A stretch of DNA of 64,000 bases from Mycobacterium sp. 155 (GCF_000373905.1 NZ_KB892705.1:1488001-1552000), one strand, 5' to 3'; positions 8,477 through 18,403 are shown, counted from the stretch's first letter. Numbers and translations are program-made. The notes: generated by a model not told the origin, from the letters alone.

Positions 8477-9580
8477 ATGAAGGTCGTCGGTGCCGACGTC
8501 TTTGACTACCGCCTGAACTACGCCCACGGCGAATACGTGATGTCCGGCGGCCGCGCGGCCTTGTTCCAGGTCGGCACCCTGGTCCGATTGCGCACCGATG
8601 AGGGGCTGGAGGGCTGGGGCGAGATCACTCCACTCGGCAGCACCTATCTCCCTACGTCATCAGACTTGGTGCGCGCCGGACTTGCCGAGATCTTGCCCGC
8701 TCTGATCGGCCTTGACCCGACGAACATCTCGGCGGCGAATCGGGCGATGGACGCGGCCGTCCTCGGCCAGGGATACGCCAAGAGTGCGATCGACATCGCG
8801 TGTTGGGATCTCCTGGGCAAGTCGGCCGGTCTGCCGATCTCGGCGCTGCTGGGCGGGGTGTTGCAGGAGGACTTCCCCATCTACGAAGCGGTGCCGCTGG
8901 GCAGCCCGCAGAGCATGGCCGATTTCATCACAGCTCGCCGCGCGGCCGGCATCAATCGATTTCAACTCAAGGTCGGCAACCGGCCCGACGACGACGTAGC
9001 CCGCACGCGTGCGTGTGCCGAGGCCGGCGAGGGCAAGACAGTCATCATCGCCGACTCCAACGGCGGCTGGAACATCCTCGACGCGCAGCTCGCGATCCGC
9101 GGCATGGAGGATCTTCCCGTCTACGTCGAACAGCCCTGTCGCACAACCCAGGACAGCATCATCGCCCACCGCAACAGCAGCGTTCCATTGGTGCTCGACG
9201 AATCCATCACCAACGCAACTGAGCTGTTCGAAGCCAAAACCGTCGCCGGCGCCATGTCGGTCAACATCAAGATCAGCCGCGTCGGCGGGCTGACCAAGGC
9301 CGCCCGGATGCGCGACCTGATGCAGGACCTGAACATGATGGTCTCGGTCGAGGACATGTGGGGTGGCGACGTGATCACCGCCGCTGTCAGCCACATCGCC
9401 GCATCGACTCGGCCGGAGAGCCTGCTCAACATCTCGTTCTTCAACGACTGGACCGACGGTCATGTCGCCGGGTACGCACCCCGCTCGAGTAACGGCCGCG
9501 GCTCGGCGCCGTCCGGACCCGGACTCGGCATCGTCGTCGACACGGACAAGCTCGGTACGCCGATTTTCTCCATCAAGTAG
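8477..9580 (+). CDS. Enolase-superfamily enzyme, cis-3-hydroxyproline dehydratase / hydroxyproline-betaine epimerase group
   Basis: A 367-residue mandelate-racemase/MLE-type barrel. Metal ligands are Asp193 (IADSNGGW), Glu218 (YVEQPC) and Asp241 (VLDESI); likely acid/base residues are Lys165 (FQLKVG) and Lys265 (NIKISRVGG) on opposite faces. The segment PLGSTYLPTSSD and YAKSAIDIACWDLLGK resemble the cis-3-hydroxy-L-proline dehydratase / 4-hydroxyproline-betaine 2-epimerase subgroup. Two facing Lys residues fit proton abstraction at C2. It is first in an operon with two aldehyde dehydrogenases and has a good ribosome site (GAGGAG). An aldonate dehydratase remains possible. Confidence 0.8.
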   Translation: MKVVGADVFDYRLNYAHGEYVMSGGRAALFQVGTLVRLRTDEGLEGWGEITPLGSTYLPTSSDLVRAGLAEILPALIGLDPTNISAANRAMDAAVLGQGYAKSAIDIACWDLLGKSAGLPISALLGGVLQEDFPIYEAVPLGSPQSMADFITARRAAGINRFQLKVGNRPDDDVARTRACAEAGEGKTVIIADSNGGWNILDAQLAIRGMEDLPVYVEQPCRTTQDSIIAHRNSSVPLVLDESITNATELFEAKTVAGAMSVNIKISRVGGLTKAARMRDLMQDLNMMVSVEDMWGGDVITAAVSHIAASTRPESLLNISFFNDWTDGHVAGYAPRSSNGRGSAPSGPGLGIVVDTDKLGTPIFSIK

Positions 9581-9631
9581 GCCCACGGCGGTCTCCACCG
9601 ACCAGCACAACGCGACGCAGAGGGCTATGAA

Positions 9632-11086
9632 ATGACCGTCACGACAATCGATTTCACCATCGAGAACTTCATCGACGGGCTCTGGCGCCCGTCAACGGGA
9701 CACCAGGCCGTGGAGGTGTTCAACCCCGCCGATGGGCAGGTCGTCGCCTCGTTCACCTCCTCGTCGAACGCCGACGTCGACGACGCGGTGGCCGCGGCGC
9801 GTGCCGCGCAACCAGCGTGGGCCGCACTGTCGGGGCGCCAGCGCTCGGAAGTCCTTCGAACGCTGGCCCAGCGCTTCGAGGCCAGTCTCCAGCGGTTCAT
9901 CGACCTGGAGGTCCTCGATGCCGGCAAGCCGGTGACCGCGGCCAGCACCGCGGAACTACCCGACATCGTGGATGCCATTCACTACTTTGCCGGTGCCGCA
10001 CGGTCGCTGACCGCGCAGTCGGGTGGCGAGTACGTCGCCGGCAAGACGTCCTTCGTGCGCCGCGAGCCGGTCGGTGTGGTCGCCGGCATCACGCCGTGGA
10101 ATTACCCTCTGTGGCAGGCGGTTTGGAAGATAATACCCGCGTTGGCCGCGGGCAATACGGTGGTGATCAAGCCTGCGGAGAACACCCCGTTGGGCGCGAC
10201 CGCGTTCGCTCACCTGGCCTCCGAGGTCCTGCCCGCCGGAGTGCTGAACATCGTGCATGGCTTCGGCGCTACCGCCGGCGAGTACCTGGCGGGCCATCCC
10301 GGAGTCGACCTCGTATCGTTCACGGGCTCCACCGCCACCGGTCGGGCCATCGCCCGCGCGGCGGCGGGCGGACCACACCGCACGATCCTCGAACTCGGGG
10401 GCAATGCTCCGGTCATCGTGTTCGACGATGCCGACATCGTCAAGACCGCCGAGGATGTGGTCGCCGCCGCGCTGTACAACGCCGGCCAGGAATGTATGGC
10501 GGCCAGCCGGCTGATCGTGCACGCGGACGTCGTCGAGGAGTTCACCCAGGCTCTCATCGATCACCTCGACCGAGTTGCGCTCGGGGATCCAACCGACCCG
10601 AAGACCACTCTGGGACCGTTGATTTCGGCCAAGCAAAGGGATCGGGTGGTGCGACTGATCGAGGAGCGCCCACCGCATGCCACGGTGCTCTTCGGCGGTC
10701 AACGCGTCGAAGCGGACGGCTTCTTCGTCGCCCCCACTCTCATCGGCGGCCTGCGACAGGACGACGACCTGATCCAACAGGAGATCTTCGGCCCGGTGCT
10801 GACCCTTCAGACCTTCACCGACGAAGACGAGGCTCTCGCCATGGCCAATACCGTCGAATTCGGGCTGGCCGGATCGGTCTGGACGCGCGACGTGGCCCGC
10901 GGTCTGCGTGTCGTCAACGGCCTCAACTTCGGAAACGTCTGGATCAACAGCCATCTCGTCGTGTCCGCCGACCTGCCCATCGGCGGCTTCAACCAGTCCG
11001 GCTACGGCAAAGAAGGCGGCGCTGCCGGGATCGAAGAGTTCACCCGCGTCAAGGCAATCGGCATCGACCTCGGACGCGACGACTGA
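9632..11086 (+). CDS. Aldehyde dehydrogenase (aminobutyraldehyde/betaine-aldehyde type)
   Basis: A 484-residue NAD-dependent aldehyde dehydrogenase of full length. Visible features are the PWNYPLWQAVWKIIPALAAG helix, the FTGSTATG cofactor turn, the general base Glu in LELGGNAP and the nucleophile Cys in GQECMAASR. The overall pattern is closest to gamma-aminobutyraldehyde / betaine aldehyde dehydrogenases, which act on aminated aldehydes. It sits 51 bp after the enolase-superfamily gene and 86 bp before another ALDH. Confidence 0.88.
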   Translation: MTVTTIDFTIENFIDGLWRPSTGHQAVEVFNPADGQVVASFTSSSNADVDDAVAAARAAQPAWAALSGRQRSEVLRTLAQRFEASLQRFIDLEVLDAGKPVTAASTAELPDIVDAIHYFAGAARSLTAQSGGEYVAGKTSFVRREPVGVVAGITPWNYPLWQAVWKIIPALAAGNTVVIKPAENTPLGATAFAHLASEVLPAGVLNIVHGFGATAGEYLAGHPGVDLVSFTGSTATGRAIARAAAGGPHRTILELGGNAPVIVFDDADIVKTAEDVVAAALYNAGQECMAASRLIVHADVVEEFTQALIDHLDRVALGDPTDPKTTLGPLISAKQRDRVVRLIEERPPHATVLFGGQRVEADGFFVAPTLIGGLRQDDDLIQQEIFGPVLTLQTFTDEDEALAMANTVEFGLAGSVWTRDVARGLRVVNGLNFGNVWINSHLVVSADLPIGGFNQSGYGKEGGAAGIEEFTRVKAIGIDLGRDD

Positions 11087-11172
11087 TCCCATCGTTACGC
11101 GAATTTTCGGCCACCGCCGCCGGAGCAACCCTCCCCCACATCTGACCTGATCCCCGCGAACGGAGTTCTCAC

Positions 11173-12651
11173 ATGTCCACCATCCGCGCTCTGCCCGACA
11201 CCGTACAAACCCGCGCCTACATCGACGGCCGATTCGTCGATGCGTCCGACGACGCGACGTTCGACAATCTCTCGCCCGCTACCAACGGCCTATTGAACAA
11301 GGTCGCCGCGTGCAGCGCGGAGGACGTCGATACCGCAGTCTCCGCGGCGCGCCGTGCCTTTGACGCCGGAACATGGAGCAGGATCGCTCCAGCTGAGCGC
11401 AAGGCGGTACTGCTGCGCTTCGCCGACCTGATCGAAGCCCACGCCGCCGAGCTCGCCCAGATCGACTCGATCGACGCGGGCAAGCCGATCAGTGACTGCA
11501 ACGACCTCGACATCCCAGACGTCGTGCTGACCATCCGCTGGTACGCGGAGGCGATCGACAAGGTATTCGGCAAGGTGTCGCCGACGGGAGCCGACAACGT
11601 CGGCCTGATCGTGCGCGAGCCTGCCGGGGTCGTCGGCATTGTGGTGCCCTGGAACTTCCCCTCCAACACGTTGTCCTGGAAGATCGGGCCGGCGCTGGCC
11701 GCGGGCAACTCGATCGTCGTCAAGCCCGCCGAGCTCTCACCCCTCTCGGCGCTGCGCTACGCCGAACTGGCCACTGCGGCAGGCATTCCCGCCGGTGTAT
11801 TCAACGTCGTCCCCGGCCTTGGACACGTCGCCGGCAAGGCGCTGGGACTGCATCCGGACGTCGACGTCATCAGCTTCACCGGTTCGACCGAAGTCGGCCG
11901 GCTGTTCCTCAAGTACGCCGCGGAGAGCAACCTCAAGCAGGTCGCTCTTGAGATGGGCGGCAAGAGCCCACAAATCGTCTTCGCCGACATGCGTGACGAA
12001 TTGTCCGACGTCGCCGAGGATCTCACCGGTGCAGCGTTTTGGAACGGCGGGCAGAACTGCTCAGCGGGATCACGGATCCTGGTGCAAAACTCGATAAAGG
12101 CGGAGTTCGTCGAAAAGCTGGTGGCACTCGCTCAAGCCCGCGTCGTCGGGGATCCCGGCGATCCGAAGACCGAGATCGGCCCATTGATCGAACCCGGCGC
12201 CAAGGAGCGCGTCCTGCGCTACATCGACGGCGCGAAATCCGACGGGGCCACGGTGTACGGCGGCGAGTCGATCCTGGAAGATACCGGTGGCAATTTTGTG
12301 GCCCCCGCGGTCATCGACGACGTCACCGCGCAGTCGGCTGTCGTCCGCGAGGAGATCTTCGGTCCAGTGGTGGCCGTAGTCGGCTTCGACACCGAAGAGG
12401 ACGCCATCCGCCTGGCCAACGACACCGACTACGGCCTGGCCGCCAATGTGTGGACTCGCGACATCAATGCGGCGTTGCGAGTCGCCAAGGCCGTCCGAGC
12501 CGGCACGGTCGCCGTCAACGGGTTCAGCGAGGGCGACATCTCCACCCCGTTCGGCGGATTCGGCATCTCCGGTTTCGGGGGGCACGACAAGGGTATGGAA
12601 GCGTTCGACCAGTACAGCGAGCTGAAGACCATCTGGATCACACTGCACTGA
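11173..12651 (+). CDS. Aldehyde dehydrogenase (PuuC-like)
   Basis: A 492-residue ALDH with VPWNFPSNTLSWKIGPALAA, FTGSTEVGR, base Glu in LEMGGKSPQ and nucleophile Cys in GQNCSAGSR. It resembles gamma-glutamyl-gamma-aminobutyraldehyde dehydrogenases (PuuC) and related semialdehyde enzymes. The start ATG 11173 has GGAG upstream. Having two different aminoaldehyde-type ALDHs in one operon suggests a substrate that passes through more than one aldehyde, or side chains of different length. Confidence 0.88.
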   Translation: MSTIRALPDTVQTRAYIDGRFVDASDDATFDNLSPATNGLLNKVAACSAEDVDTAVSAARRAFDAGTWSRIAPAERKAVLLRFADLIEAHAAELAQIDSIDAGKPISDCNDLDIPDVVLTIRWYAEAIDKVFGKVSPTGADNVGLIVREPAGVVGIVVPWNFPSNTLSWKIGPALAAGNSIVVKPAELSPLSALRYAELATAAGIPAGVFNVVPGLGHVAGKALGLHPDVDVISFTGSTEVGRLFLKYAAESNLKQVALEMGGKSPQIVFADMRDELSDVAEDLTGAAFWNGGQNCSAGSRILVQNSIKAEFVEKLVALAQARVVGDPGDPKTEIGPLIEPGAKERVLRYIDGAKSDGATVYGGESILEDTGGNFVAPAVIDDVTAQSAVVREEIFGPVVAVVGFDTEEDAIRLANDTDYGLAANVWTRDINAALRVAKAVRAGTVAVNGFSEGDISTPFGGFGISGFGGHDKGMEAFDQYSELKTIWITLH

Positions 12652-12681
12652 CGCCGCCTGTGATCTACACCAAGTAGAATA

Positions 12682-12698
12682 TTACCGATCACCGGTGA
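12682..12698. promoter_or_regulatory. Heptad-spaced operator upstream of the DapA-family gene
   Basis: TTACCGATCA (12682-12691) and TCACCGGTGA (12689-12698) overlap with a 7-bp offset, as at 8428/8435. It lies about 50 bp before the start at 12747. Confidence 0.6.
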
Positions 12699-12746
12699 TA
12701 CGCTAGTCGCACAAACCTCTCTCCTGCTACACCAGAAAGAACCCTC

Positions 12747-13634
12747 ATGACTCAGAAGCCCTGGCATGGAATCGTTGTCGCCTCGACGCTGCCGTTCAAA
12801 AACGACATGTCCGTGGACTACGACCGCTTCCAGCAGCACGTTCGCTACCTCGCAGACAGCGGCGTGGACGGCATCACGCCGAATGGCTCACTCGGCGAGT
12901 ATCAGGTCCTCACGCCTGAGGAACGTGCCCGCGTTGTCGAGGTGGCGGTAGAGGCCGCGCCGGAGGGTTTCAGCGTGATTCCCGGCGTGGGTGCCTACGG
13001 GTCGGCGGAGTCGCGCCACTGGACCGAACAGGCTCAGGCCGCCGGTGCGCACGCCGTACTGGCTTTGCCCCCCAACGCCTACCGCGCCGACAACGATGAG
13101 GTCATCGCGCACTACCGCGAGGTGGCGAAGGTCGGGCTGCCGGTCATTGCCTACAACAACCCGTTCGACACCCGGGTCGACCTGACCGCTGAACTCCTGT
13201 CACGTCTCGCCGAAATCGACAACGTGGTGGCCGTTAAGGAGTTCTCCGGCGACATCCGGCGCATCACCTCTATTCAGCGTCTCGCACCCCAGATCGACGT
13301 TCTCTCCGGTGCCGACGACAATGTGCTCGAAGCGACGCTGATGGGCGCCGTCGGCTGGATTGGCGGGTTCTCCAACGCCATACCCAAGCACTGCGCCAAG
13401 ATCTACGAGTACGGCACCACCGGCCAGGTCGAGAAGGGCCGTGCGCTGTACAAGCATCTGCAGGCCGCGTTCTTCTGGGATACCACCCACCAGTTCGTCC
13501 AGGCCATCAAGTTGGCCCAGGATGTCGCCGGCGGCTACGGCGGACCGTGCCGCGCTCCGCGCGGCCCGTTGTCCGACGACATCCGCGCTCAGGTGATCAA
13601 GGACGTCGAGCAGGCGCTGGCCGTCGATCTCTGA
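12747..13634 (+). CDS. DapA-family lyase/deaminase, likely forming alpha-ketoglutarate semialdehyde
   Basis: A 295-residue DHDPS/NAL barrel. The Schiff-base Lys164 is in VVAVKEFSGD and the partner Tyr136 in VIAYNNP. TPNGSLGEYQVLTPEERARV and GVGAYGSAESRHW are close to actinobacterial 1-pyrroline-4-hydroxy-2-carboxylate deaminases, which release ammonia and give alpha-ketoglutarate semialdehyde; the related 2-keto-3-deoxypentonate dehydratase gives the same product. The ketoglutarate-semialdehyde dehydrogenase at 16033 supports that product. It has its own operator and is followed by a strong terminator. Confidence 0.85.
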   Translation: MTQKPWHGIVVASTLPFKNDMSVDYDRFQQHVRYLADSGVDGITPNGSLGEYQVLTPEERARVVEVAVEAAPEGFSVIPGVGAYGSAESRHWTEQAQAAGAHAVLALPPNAYRADNDEVIAHYREVAKVGLPVIAYNNPFDTRVDLTAELLSRLAEIDNVVAVKEFSGDIRRITSIQRLAPQIDVLSGADDNVLEATLMGAVGWIGGFSNAIPKHCAKIYEYGTTGQVEKGRALYKHLQAAFFWDTTHQFVQAIKLAQDVAGGYGGPCRAPRGPLSDDIRAQVIKDVEQALAVDL

Positions 13635-13651
13635 GAGCCCCTGTGACGCAA

Positions 13652-13696
13652 CGATGATGCCCGCTTCCCGTCCTGCCGCGGGGGCGGGCATCATCG
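13652..13696 (+). terminator. Intrinsic-type hairpin after the DapA-family gene
   Basis: CGATGATGCCCGC at 13652-13664 pairs perfectly with GCGGGCATCATCG at 13684-13696, a 13-bp stem with a 19-base loop, 18 bp after the stop codon. No U-tract follows, which is usual in mycobacteria. Confidence 0.6.
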
Positions 13697-13739
13697 CGTT
13701 CGACGTGCCACCAGATTTCCCGGTAGGACGGAGCGACCG

Positions 13740-15566
13740 TTGAAGGACATCACCGACTTCCTCGCCGGACACGACCCCTACGATCGTCTCGGAGACACCG
13801 ACCTGCAACGTCTCGCCGCCACCGTCGAAGTCGAGTATTTCGCTTCCGGGACCACCATCGTCGAGGCCAAATCACCCACCCTTCATCGACTGTTCGTGGT
13901 TAGAGCCGGCGCGGTGGAGATCGTAGACGGCGGACTCGTCGTCGACGTCCTGGGACCCGGCGACACCTTCGGTCACATCTCGGTGTTCTCCGGCCAGCCG
14001 CCGCCACTGACCGTCCGCGCCACCGAAGACACCCTGTGCTATCTCCTCGACGATCCGCGCCAACACCTCGAACACCCCGAGCGGCTGTCGTTCTCGTACT
14101 ACGGCACGCAGATTGCACGAGACCGGCTGATCTCCTCGGGCGGGACGTTCAGCCAATTGGAACGCCCCATCGGCGAGGTGATGCACCCCATCACCTGGTG
14201 TCAGCCCGGCGACGCCATCCGCGACGTCGCCCGCCGCATGACCGACGACCACCGCTCGTGTGCGGTCTTCCTGCGCGGCAACGACATCGGGATCGTGACC
14301 GACGACGATTTCCGGCGCCGTGTGGTCACCGGCGAAGTGCCCATCGACGCCCGCATCGACACCATCGCCTCGCTCCCAGCGCTGGTCATGCCGGCTGATC
14401 GCACCGTCGGTGCTGCCTACCTGTTCATCTTCGAACATGGCATCCACCACCTCATCGTCGTCGACGGTGCCACCGGGCACCCGATCGGAGTCGCCCGCAT
14501 CGTTGACATGGTTGCCACCGAGGTGCGCCATCCGCTGGTCATCCGCACGTCCACCGGCGCCGCGACGGACCTGCCGCAATTGCGCACCGCCGCGCGCATG
14601 CTCAACCCCACCCTGCTTGAGCTTTGGGGCACCGGAGTACCCGCGCAACACTTCGGCGCCCTGCTGGCCGCCATGCTCGAAGCCATCTTCATCAAGGCGA
14701 TCTCATTGACCGCCACTACCGCTCCACTGCCCGAATTGGAATGCGCCTGGATGCTTCTCGGCTCCGTGGGGCGACGTGAACCGCTACCCAACTCTGATGT
14801 CGATACCGCGTTGGCGTGGGTTCCGCGGGCGTCGGATCGCCCCCTGCCGGCTCGCGTCGAGGTCAGCGCCGCGACCGAACCGGTGATGCGTGCGCTCGAG
14901 GAATGCGGTCTGCGAACCTGCCCGCAAGGCCTGAACGCATCCTTCCCGCTGTTTAACCGATCGGCGGGCGAATGGCGCCAGGCGGCCGAGCATTGGCGCC
15001 AAAACCCAGATGATGCCGACAATCTCCTGATGGCGTCGACAATGCTCGACGCACGACCGGTGACCCGTGCGGCGCTGACTTGGCCGCTGCGTTCCGCGCT
15101 GACATCGGCTATCGGACGCGGTCAGTTCACCCGCGCCCTGACACAGCTTTCCATCGCCAGCCGGCCTCCACGCGGATTTGTTCGCGGGTTCGTCGCCGAC
15201 CATTTCGGTGAGCAGAAGAACCGTCTCAACATCAAAAAGGCTGGTATGCGGCCGATCGTGTCGCTCGCTCAAGCACTTGCCCTGCAAACCGGTGACTTGA
15301 CCGGGTCCACCACCGACCGGCTTGACCGAGCCCGCCAAGCGGGTCTACTCAACGTCGACGACGCCGAGTCCCTCAAGACCGCGTTCACGCTGTGCTATCA
15401 GCTCTCCATCGACTATCAGATGCAGGCGCTGCGGGACGGCCGCCCGATCGACGCCACGGTCGACCCGACGACCCTGGACACCCTGGAGCGCCGCCACCTG
15501 CGTGATGCGTTTCGTGTCATCGCCGCGGTCCAGGACAAGATCGCCTCCGATGGGCTCATGGACTGA
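13740..15566 (+). CDS. DUF294 protein: cyclic-nucleotide-binding, CBS pair, nucleotidyltransferase-like domain
   Basis: A 608-residue signalling-type protein. About residues 10-105 form a cAMP-binding-like beta roll (GDTFGHISVFSG); residues 140-275 hold two CBS motifs; from about 290 comes the DUF294 nucleotidyltransferase-like domain with the signature GSVGRREPLPNSDVDTAL, followed by the DUF294 C-terminal domain. The start is TTG 13740 behind GGACGGAG. In many bacteria this gene neighbours a DnaQ-like exonuclease and a transporter, as here; it is thought to regulate uptake or metabolic flux. The ligand is unknown. Confidence 0.85.
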   Translation: MKDITDFLAGHDPYDRLGDTDLQRLAATVEVEYFASGTTIVEAKSPTLHRLFVVRAGAVEIVDGGLVVDVLGPGDTFGHISVFSGQPPPLTVRATEDTLCYLLDDPRQHLEHPERLSFSYYGTQIARDRLISSGGTFSQLERPIGEVMHPITWCQPGDAIRDVARRMTDDHRSCAVFLRGNDIGIVTDDDFRRRVVTGEVPIDARIDTIASLPALVMPADRTVGAAYLFIFEHGIHHLIVVDGATGHPIGVARIVDMVATEVRHPLVIRTSTGAATDLPQLRTAARMLNPTLLELWGTGVPAQHFGALLAAMLEAIFIKAISLTATTAPLPELECAWMLLGSVGRREPLPNSDVDTALAWVPRASDRPLPARVEVSAATEPVMRALEECGLRTCPQGLNASFPLFNRSAGEWRQAAEHWRQNPDDADNLLMASTMLDARPVTRAALTWPLRSALTSAIGRGQFTRALTQLSIASRPPRGFVRGFVADHFGEQKNRLNIKKAGMRPIVSLAQALALQTGDLTGSTTDRLDRARQAGLLNVDDAESLKTAFTLCYQLSIDYQMQALRDGRPIDATVDPTTLDTLERRHLRDAFRVIAAVQDKIASDGLMD

Positions 15567-15578
15567 CCGGCGGCCCCA

Positions 15579-16011
15579 GTGCTTAAACGATTGCTACGCA
15601 ACCTGAACTCGCGCCCTGACACCCGCACCGCTCGGTCCTGGCGTGAGGAGGAACTGTGGGTGGTCGACCTGGAAACGACCGGACTCAATCTTAGCCGCGA
15701 CAAGATCGCCTCCTACGGTGCCGTCCCGGTGCGATCCGGGCGGATCCACGTGGCAGACGCGGTCTACGGATTGGTCGGCATCGCCGGGACGGTGCCACCG
15801 GCCTCGGTCCGCATCCACGGCATCCGCACCCAAGACCTGCAGACCGCACCGACACTGGAAGACGCTGTTCATCAACTGGATTCGCTTATCGGCAGCTGCC
15901 CTATCGTGGCGCACTGCGCGGTAATAGAACGGACTGACATCGCGACTCGAAAGCGGCCTAGCGGGCGTACCGCTGACCACCGCGATGCTCGTCGACCAAT
16001 CCACCACCTGA
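15579..16011 (+). pseudogene. DnaQ-like 3'-5' exonuclease, frameshifted and truncated
   Basis: From GTG 15579 a typical exonuclease start is visible: WVVDLETTGLNLSRDKIAS (ExoI, DxE), then RIHGIRTQDLQTAPTLEDAV and CPIVAHCA (ExoII). After about 15925 the frame runs into unrelated residues, while the +1 frame gives LESGLAGVPLTTAMLVDQS and stops at 16011. The ExoIII region (HxxxxD) is missing. This is the usual partner of DUF294 proteins, now broken. Confidence 0.7.
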
Positions 16012-16032
16012 CCATCACAGAAAGGACACCCG

Positions 16033-17598
16033 ATGGCCGCCGCCGTTTTCGCCGTCAATCCACGCACCGGAGAACCCCTGGACCCCGTCACCCAGGAGAC
16101 AACCGCCCGGGAGGTTCGCACCCTCTGCGAGGAAGCGGCCGCAGCCGCAATCGAATTCGCCGAGCTGCCACGACAAAAGCGCGCCGACATGCTCGAACGC
16201 ATCGCTGATGCGATCGACGCGCATCGCGACGAATTGATCGACGTCGCGTCACGTGAAACCGGATTCACCGCCGGCAAGCTGGGAGGCGAGGTTACCCGTG
16301 CGGCATACCAATTCCGATTCTTCGCCGAGGTTATTCGGGACGGCGCGTATCTGGAGGTCATGGTCGATCCCGCCGGCGACACGCCGATGGGGCCACGGCC
16401 GGACCTGCGGCGGTGGCTGATTCCCATCGGCCCAGTCGCGGTTTTTGGCTCAAGCAACTTCCCTTTCGCATTCTCAGTGTTGGGTGGGGACACTGCCTCG
16501 GCCCTGGCCGCCGGCAACCCCGTCATCGTCAAGGCGCACGGCTCGCATCCGGGGACATCGCAGCTGTCGTTCGCACTGATGGCGGACGCACTTCGGGCCA
16601 GCGGAGCACCCCCGGGAACACTGGGCATTGTCTACGGCACCGCGGCCGGCGCCGCGCTTGTCGCCGACCCTGCGATCAAGGCGGTCGGTTTCACCGGATC
16701 CCTGTCCGGCGGAAAGGCACTGATGGACATCATCAGCACCCGCGACGAGCCGATTCCGTTCTTCGGCGAATTGTCGAGCCTCAACCCGATGGTCGTCACC
16801 CCCGCTGCTGCTGCCGCGCGAGGCAGTGAAATCGGCGCCGGTCTCGTCGCGTCGATCACATTGGGCTCCGGACAGCTTTGCACCAAGCCCGGTTTCGTTC
16901 TCGTACCCGACAATGCCGACGGCACCGCGCTCGTCGACGCCGCTCGCAGCGAATTGACCACGGCTGTTGACCACGTTCTGCTCAACAAAGGAATCTTCAC
17001 CAGCTATCGGCAGGCGACCGCTGACTACGCGAAGAAGTCAAACCTGACCACTTACACCGCGCCGGAGGGCGGCGGTCCGGGCTACCAGGTCACGCCGGCG
17101 CTGCTGGAAGTCTCCCTGGACGACCTTGACCGCACGATGGTCCGAGAAGTCTTCGGGCCGATCTCGGTCGTCGTGCGATATCAGCCCGACGACGTGCTCA
17201 CCGCGGTCGCCAGATTGTCGGCCTTGTTGCCCAATTCGCTCACCGTCACCCTGCATACCACCGAATCAGACGACAACGCCGGCCTGCTCCGAGTGGCGAC
17301 GGTGCACGCGGGCCGGGTGCTGTTCGGCGGCTTCCCCACCGGTGTCGCGGTGTCGTGGGCGCAAAACCACGGCGGGCCGTGGCCCTCCACCAACTCGGCG
17401 CACACATCCGTCGGTGCCACCGCGATCCGGCGTTTCCTGCGGCCGATTACCTACCAGAACGCCCCACAATCGGTACTGCCCGAAGAACTCCGTGACGATT
17501 ACGATGCCATTCCGCGCCGCATCGACGGGATATTGCAATTGGCCGGCCGGCCGACCGACCGCACTGACTCGTGCACCGCACGGCCGACGCCGGGTTAG
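16033..17598 (+). CDS. Alpha-ketoglutarate semialdehyde (2,5-dioxovalerate) dehydrogenase
   Basis: A 521-residue ALDH of the ketoglutarate-semialdehyde branch, recognisable by its diverged motifs: base Glu in FFGELSSLNPMVV, nucleophile Cys in GSGQLCTKPG, the FGSSNFPFAFSVLGGDTASA helix and a C-terminal FGGFPTGVAVSWAQNHGGPW. It oxidises alpha-ketoglutarate semialdehyde to alpha-ketoglutarate with NAD(P), feeding the TCA cycle. This is the terminal step of hydroxyproline, pentose (Weimberg) and glucarate oxidation and is the best clue to what the cluster does. An AGAAAGGA site precedes ATG 16033. Confidence 0.88.
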   Translation: MAAAVFAVNPRTGEPLDPVTQETTAREVRTLCEEAAAAAIEFAELPRQKRADMLERIADAIDAHRDELIDVASRETGFTAGKLGGEVTRAAYQFRFFAEVIRDGAYLEVMVDPAGDTPMGPRPDLRRWLIPIGPVAVFGSSNFPFAFSVLGGDTASALAAGNPVIVKAHGSHPGTSQLSFALMADALRASGAPPGTLGIVYGTAAGAALVADPAIKAVGFTGSLSGGKALMDIISTRDEPIPFFGELSSLNPMVVTPAAAAARGSEIGAGLVASITLGSGQLCTKPGFVLVPDNADGTALVDAARSELTTAVDHVLLNKGIFTSYRQATADYAKKSNLTTYTAPEGGGPGYQVTPALLEVSLDDLDRTMVREVFGPISVVVRYQPDDVLTAVARLSALLPNSLTVTLHTTESDDNAGLLRVATVHAGRVLFGGFPTGVAVSWAQNHGGPWPSTNSAHTSVGATAIRRFLRPITYQNAPQSVLPEELRDDYDAIPRRIDGILQLAGRPTDRTDSCTARPTPG

Positions 17599-17721
17599 AC
17601 CGGCGACGCAACGCCCCGACTCGTGCGGCCTACGTGCGACATTCTGGATGTCAGACGTAATATAGAACGTAGGATATCGATGGATGGGTTAGATATCGCG
17701 CCTGCCGAAAGGAACGTTGTC

Positions 17722-18393
17722 ATGCTGAGCACAACAGCCAGCCTCAAACAGCCCAGCCTTCGCGACCAGGCGCTACGCGTTATCAAAGCGGGCATGGTGT
17801 CGGGTGAGCTCGCCCCCGGCGAGATCTACTCCGCGACCGCGCTGGCCAATCAGCTCGGGGTGTCTGCTAGTCCCGTGCGCGAAGCCATGCTCACCCTGGT
17901 GAACCAGGGATTGATGGAAGCGGTACGCAACCGCGGATTCCGGGTGCTGCCGCTCGATGACAACGATCGCCGCGAAATCTACGAGATGCGAACCCTCCTG
18001 GAGATCCCAGCCACCGCGGCGTTGGCCGGCCGGCAGGAGATCATCGACCAATACGAGGAGTTCCATCGCATCGCCGACGAGATCGTGACGTCGGCGCGCG
18101 CGGGCGACCTGATCAGTTACCTGGACGCCGATAGGCGTTTCCACCTCGGGTTGCTCGCGTTCAGTAACAACGAGCGCCTCGTCGCCGCGATCGACGGCCT
18201 GCGCGATAACACCCGCCAGTACGGGCTCAAGAGCTTATCCGAGAAGGGCGCCCTGGTCGCCTCCGCCGAGGAGCACCTGCCAATCCTCGACGCAATCGTC
18301 GCTGATTCCCCCGATAAGGTCCGCGAACTGATGCAGCGCCATCTCCGTCATATCCGCGGCGACTGGGCCGACCCGGGCTTCACGCAGCCATAA
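17722..18393 (+). CDS. GntR-family regulator with FCD domain
   Basis: A 223-residue FadR/VanR-type repressor. The winged helix-turn-helix has ATALANQLGVSASPVREAML and LMEAVRNRGFRVLPL; the C-terminal FCD domain keeps metal/ligand residues (Asp in YLDADRRFHLGL and later His, e.g. LMQRHLRHIRG). ATG 17722 is chosen because GAAAGGA lies 8 bases upstream, although the frame is open from 17623. It is the only pathway-type regulator within the catabolic cluster and the natural candidate to bind the heptad operators. None of those operators is obvious upstream of this gene. Confidence 0.88.
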   Translation: MLSTTASLKQPSLRDQALRVIKAGMVSGELAPGEIYSATALANQLGVSASPVREAMLTLVNQGLMEAVRNRGFRVLPLDDNDRREIYEMRTLLEIPATAALAGRQEIIDQYEEFHRIADEIVTSARAGDLISYLDADRRFHLGLLAFSNNERLVAAIDGLRDNTRQYGLKSLSEKGALVASAEEHLPILDAIVADSPDKVRELMQRHLRHIRGDWADPGFTQP

Positions 18394-18403
18394 CGTCGCG
18401 GCA

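Noticed and set aside
17641..17721. Autoregulatory operator upstream of the GntR gene
   Set aside because: TAATATAGAACGTAGGATATC has some heptad phase but no ACCGGT core; too weak to list with the six good sites.
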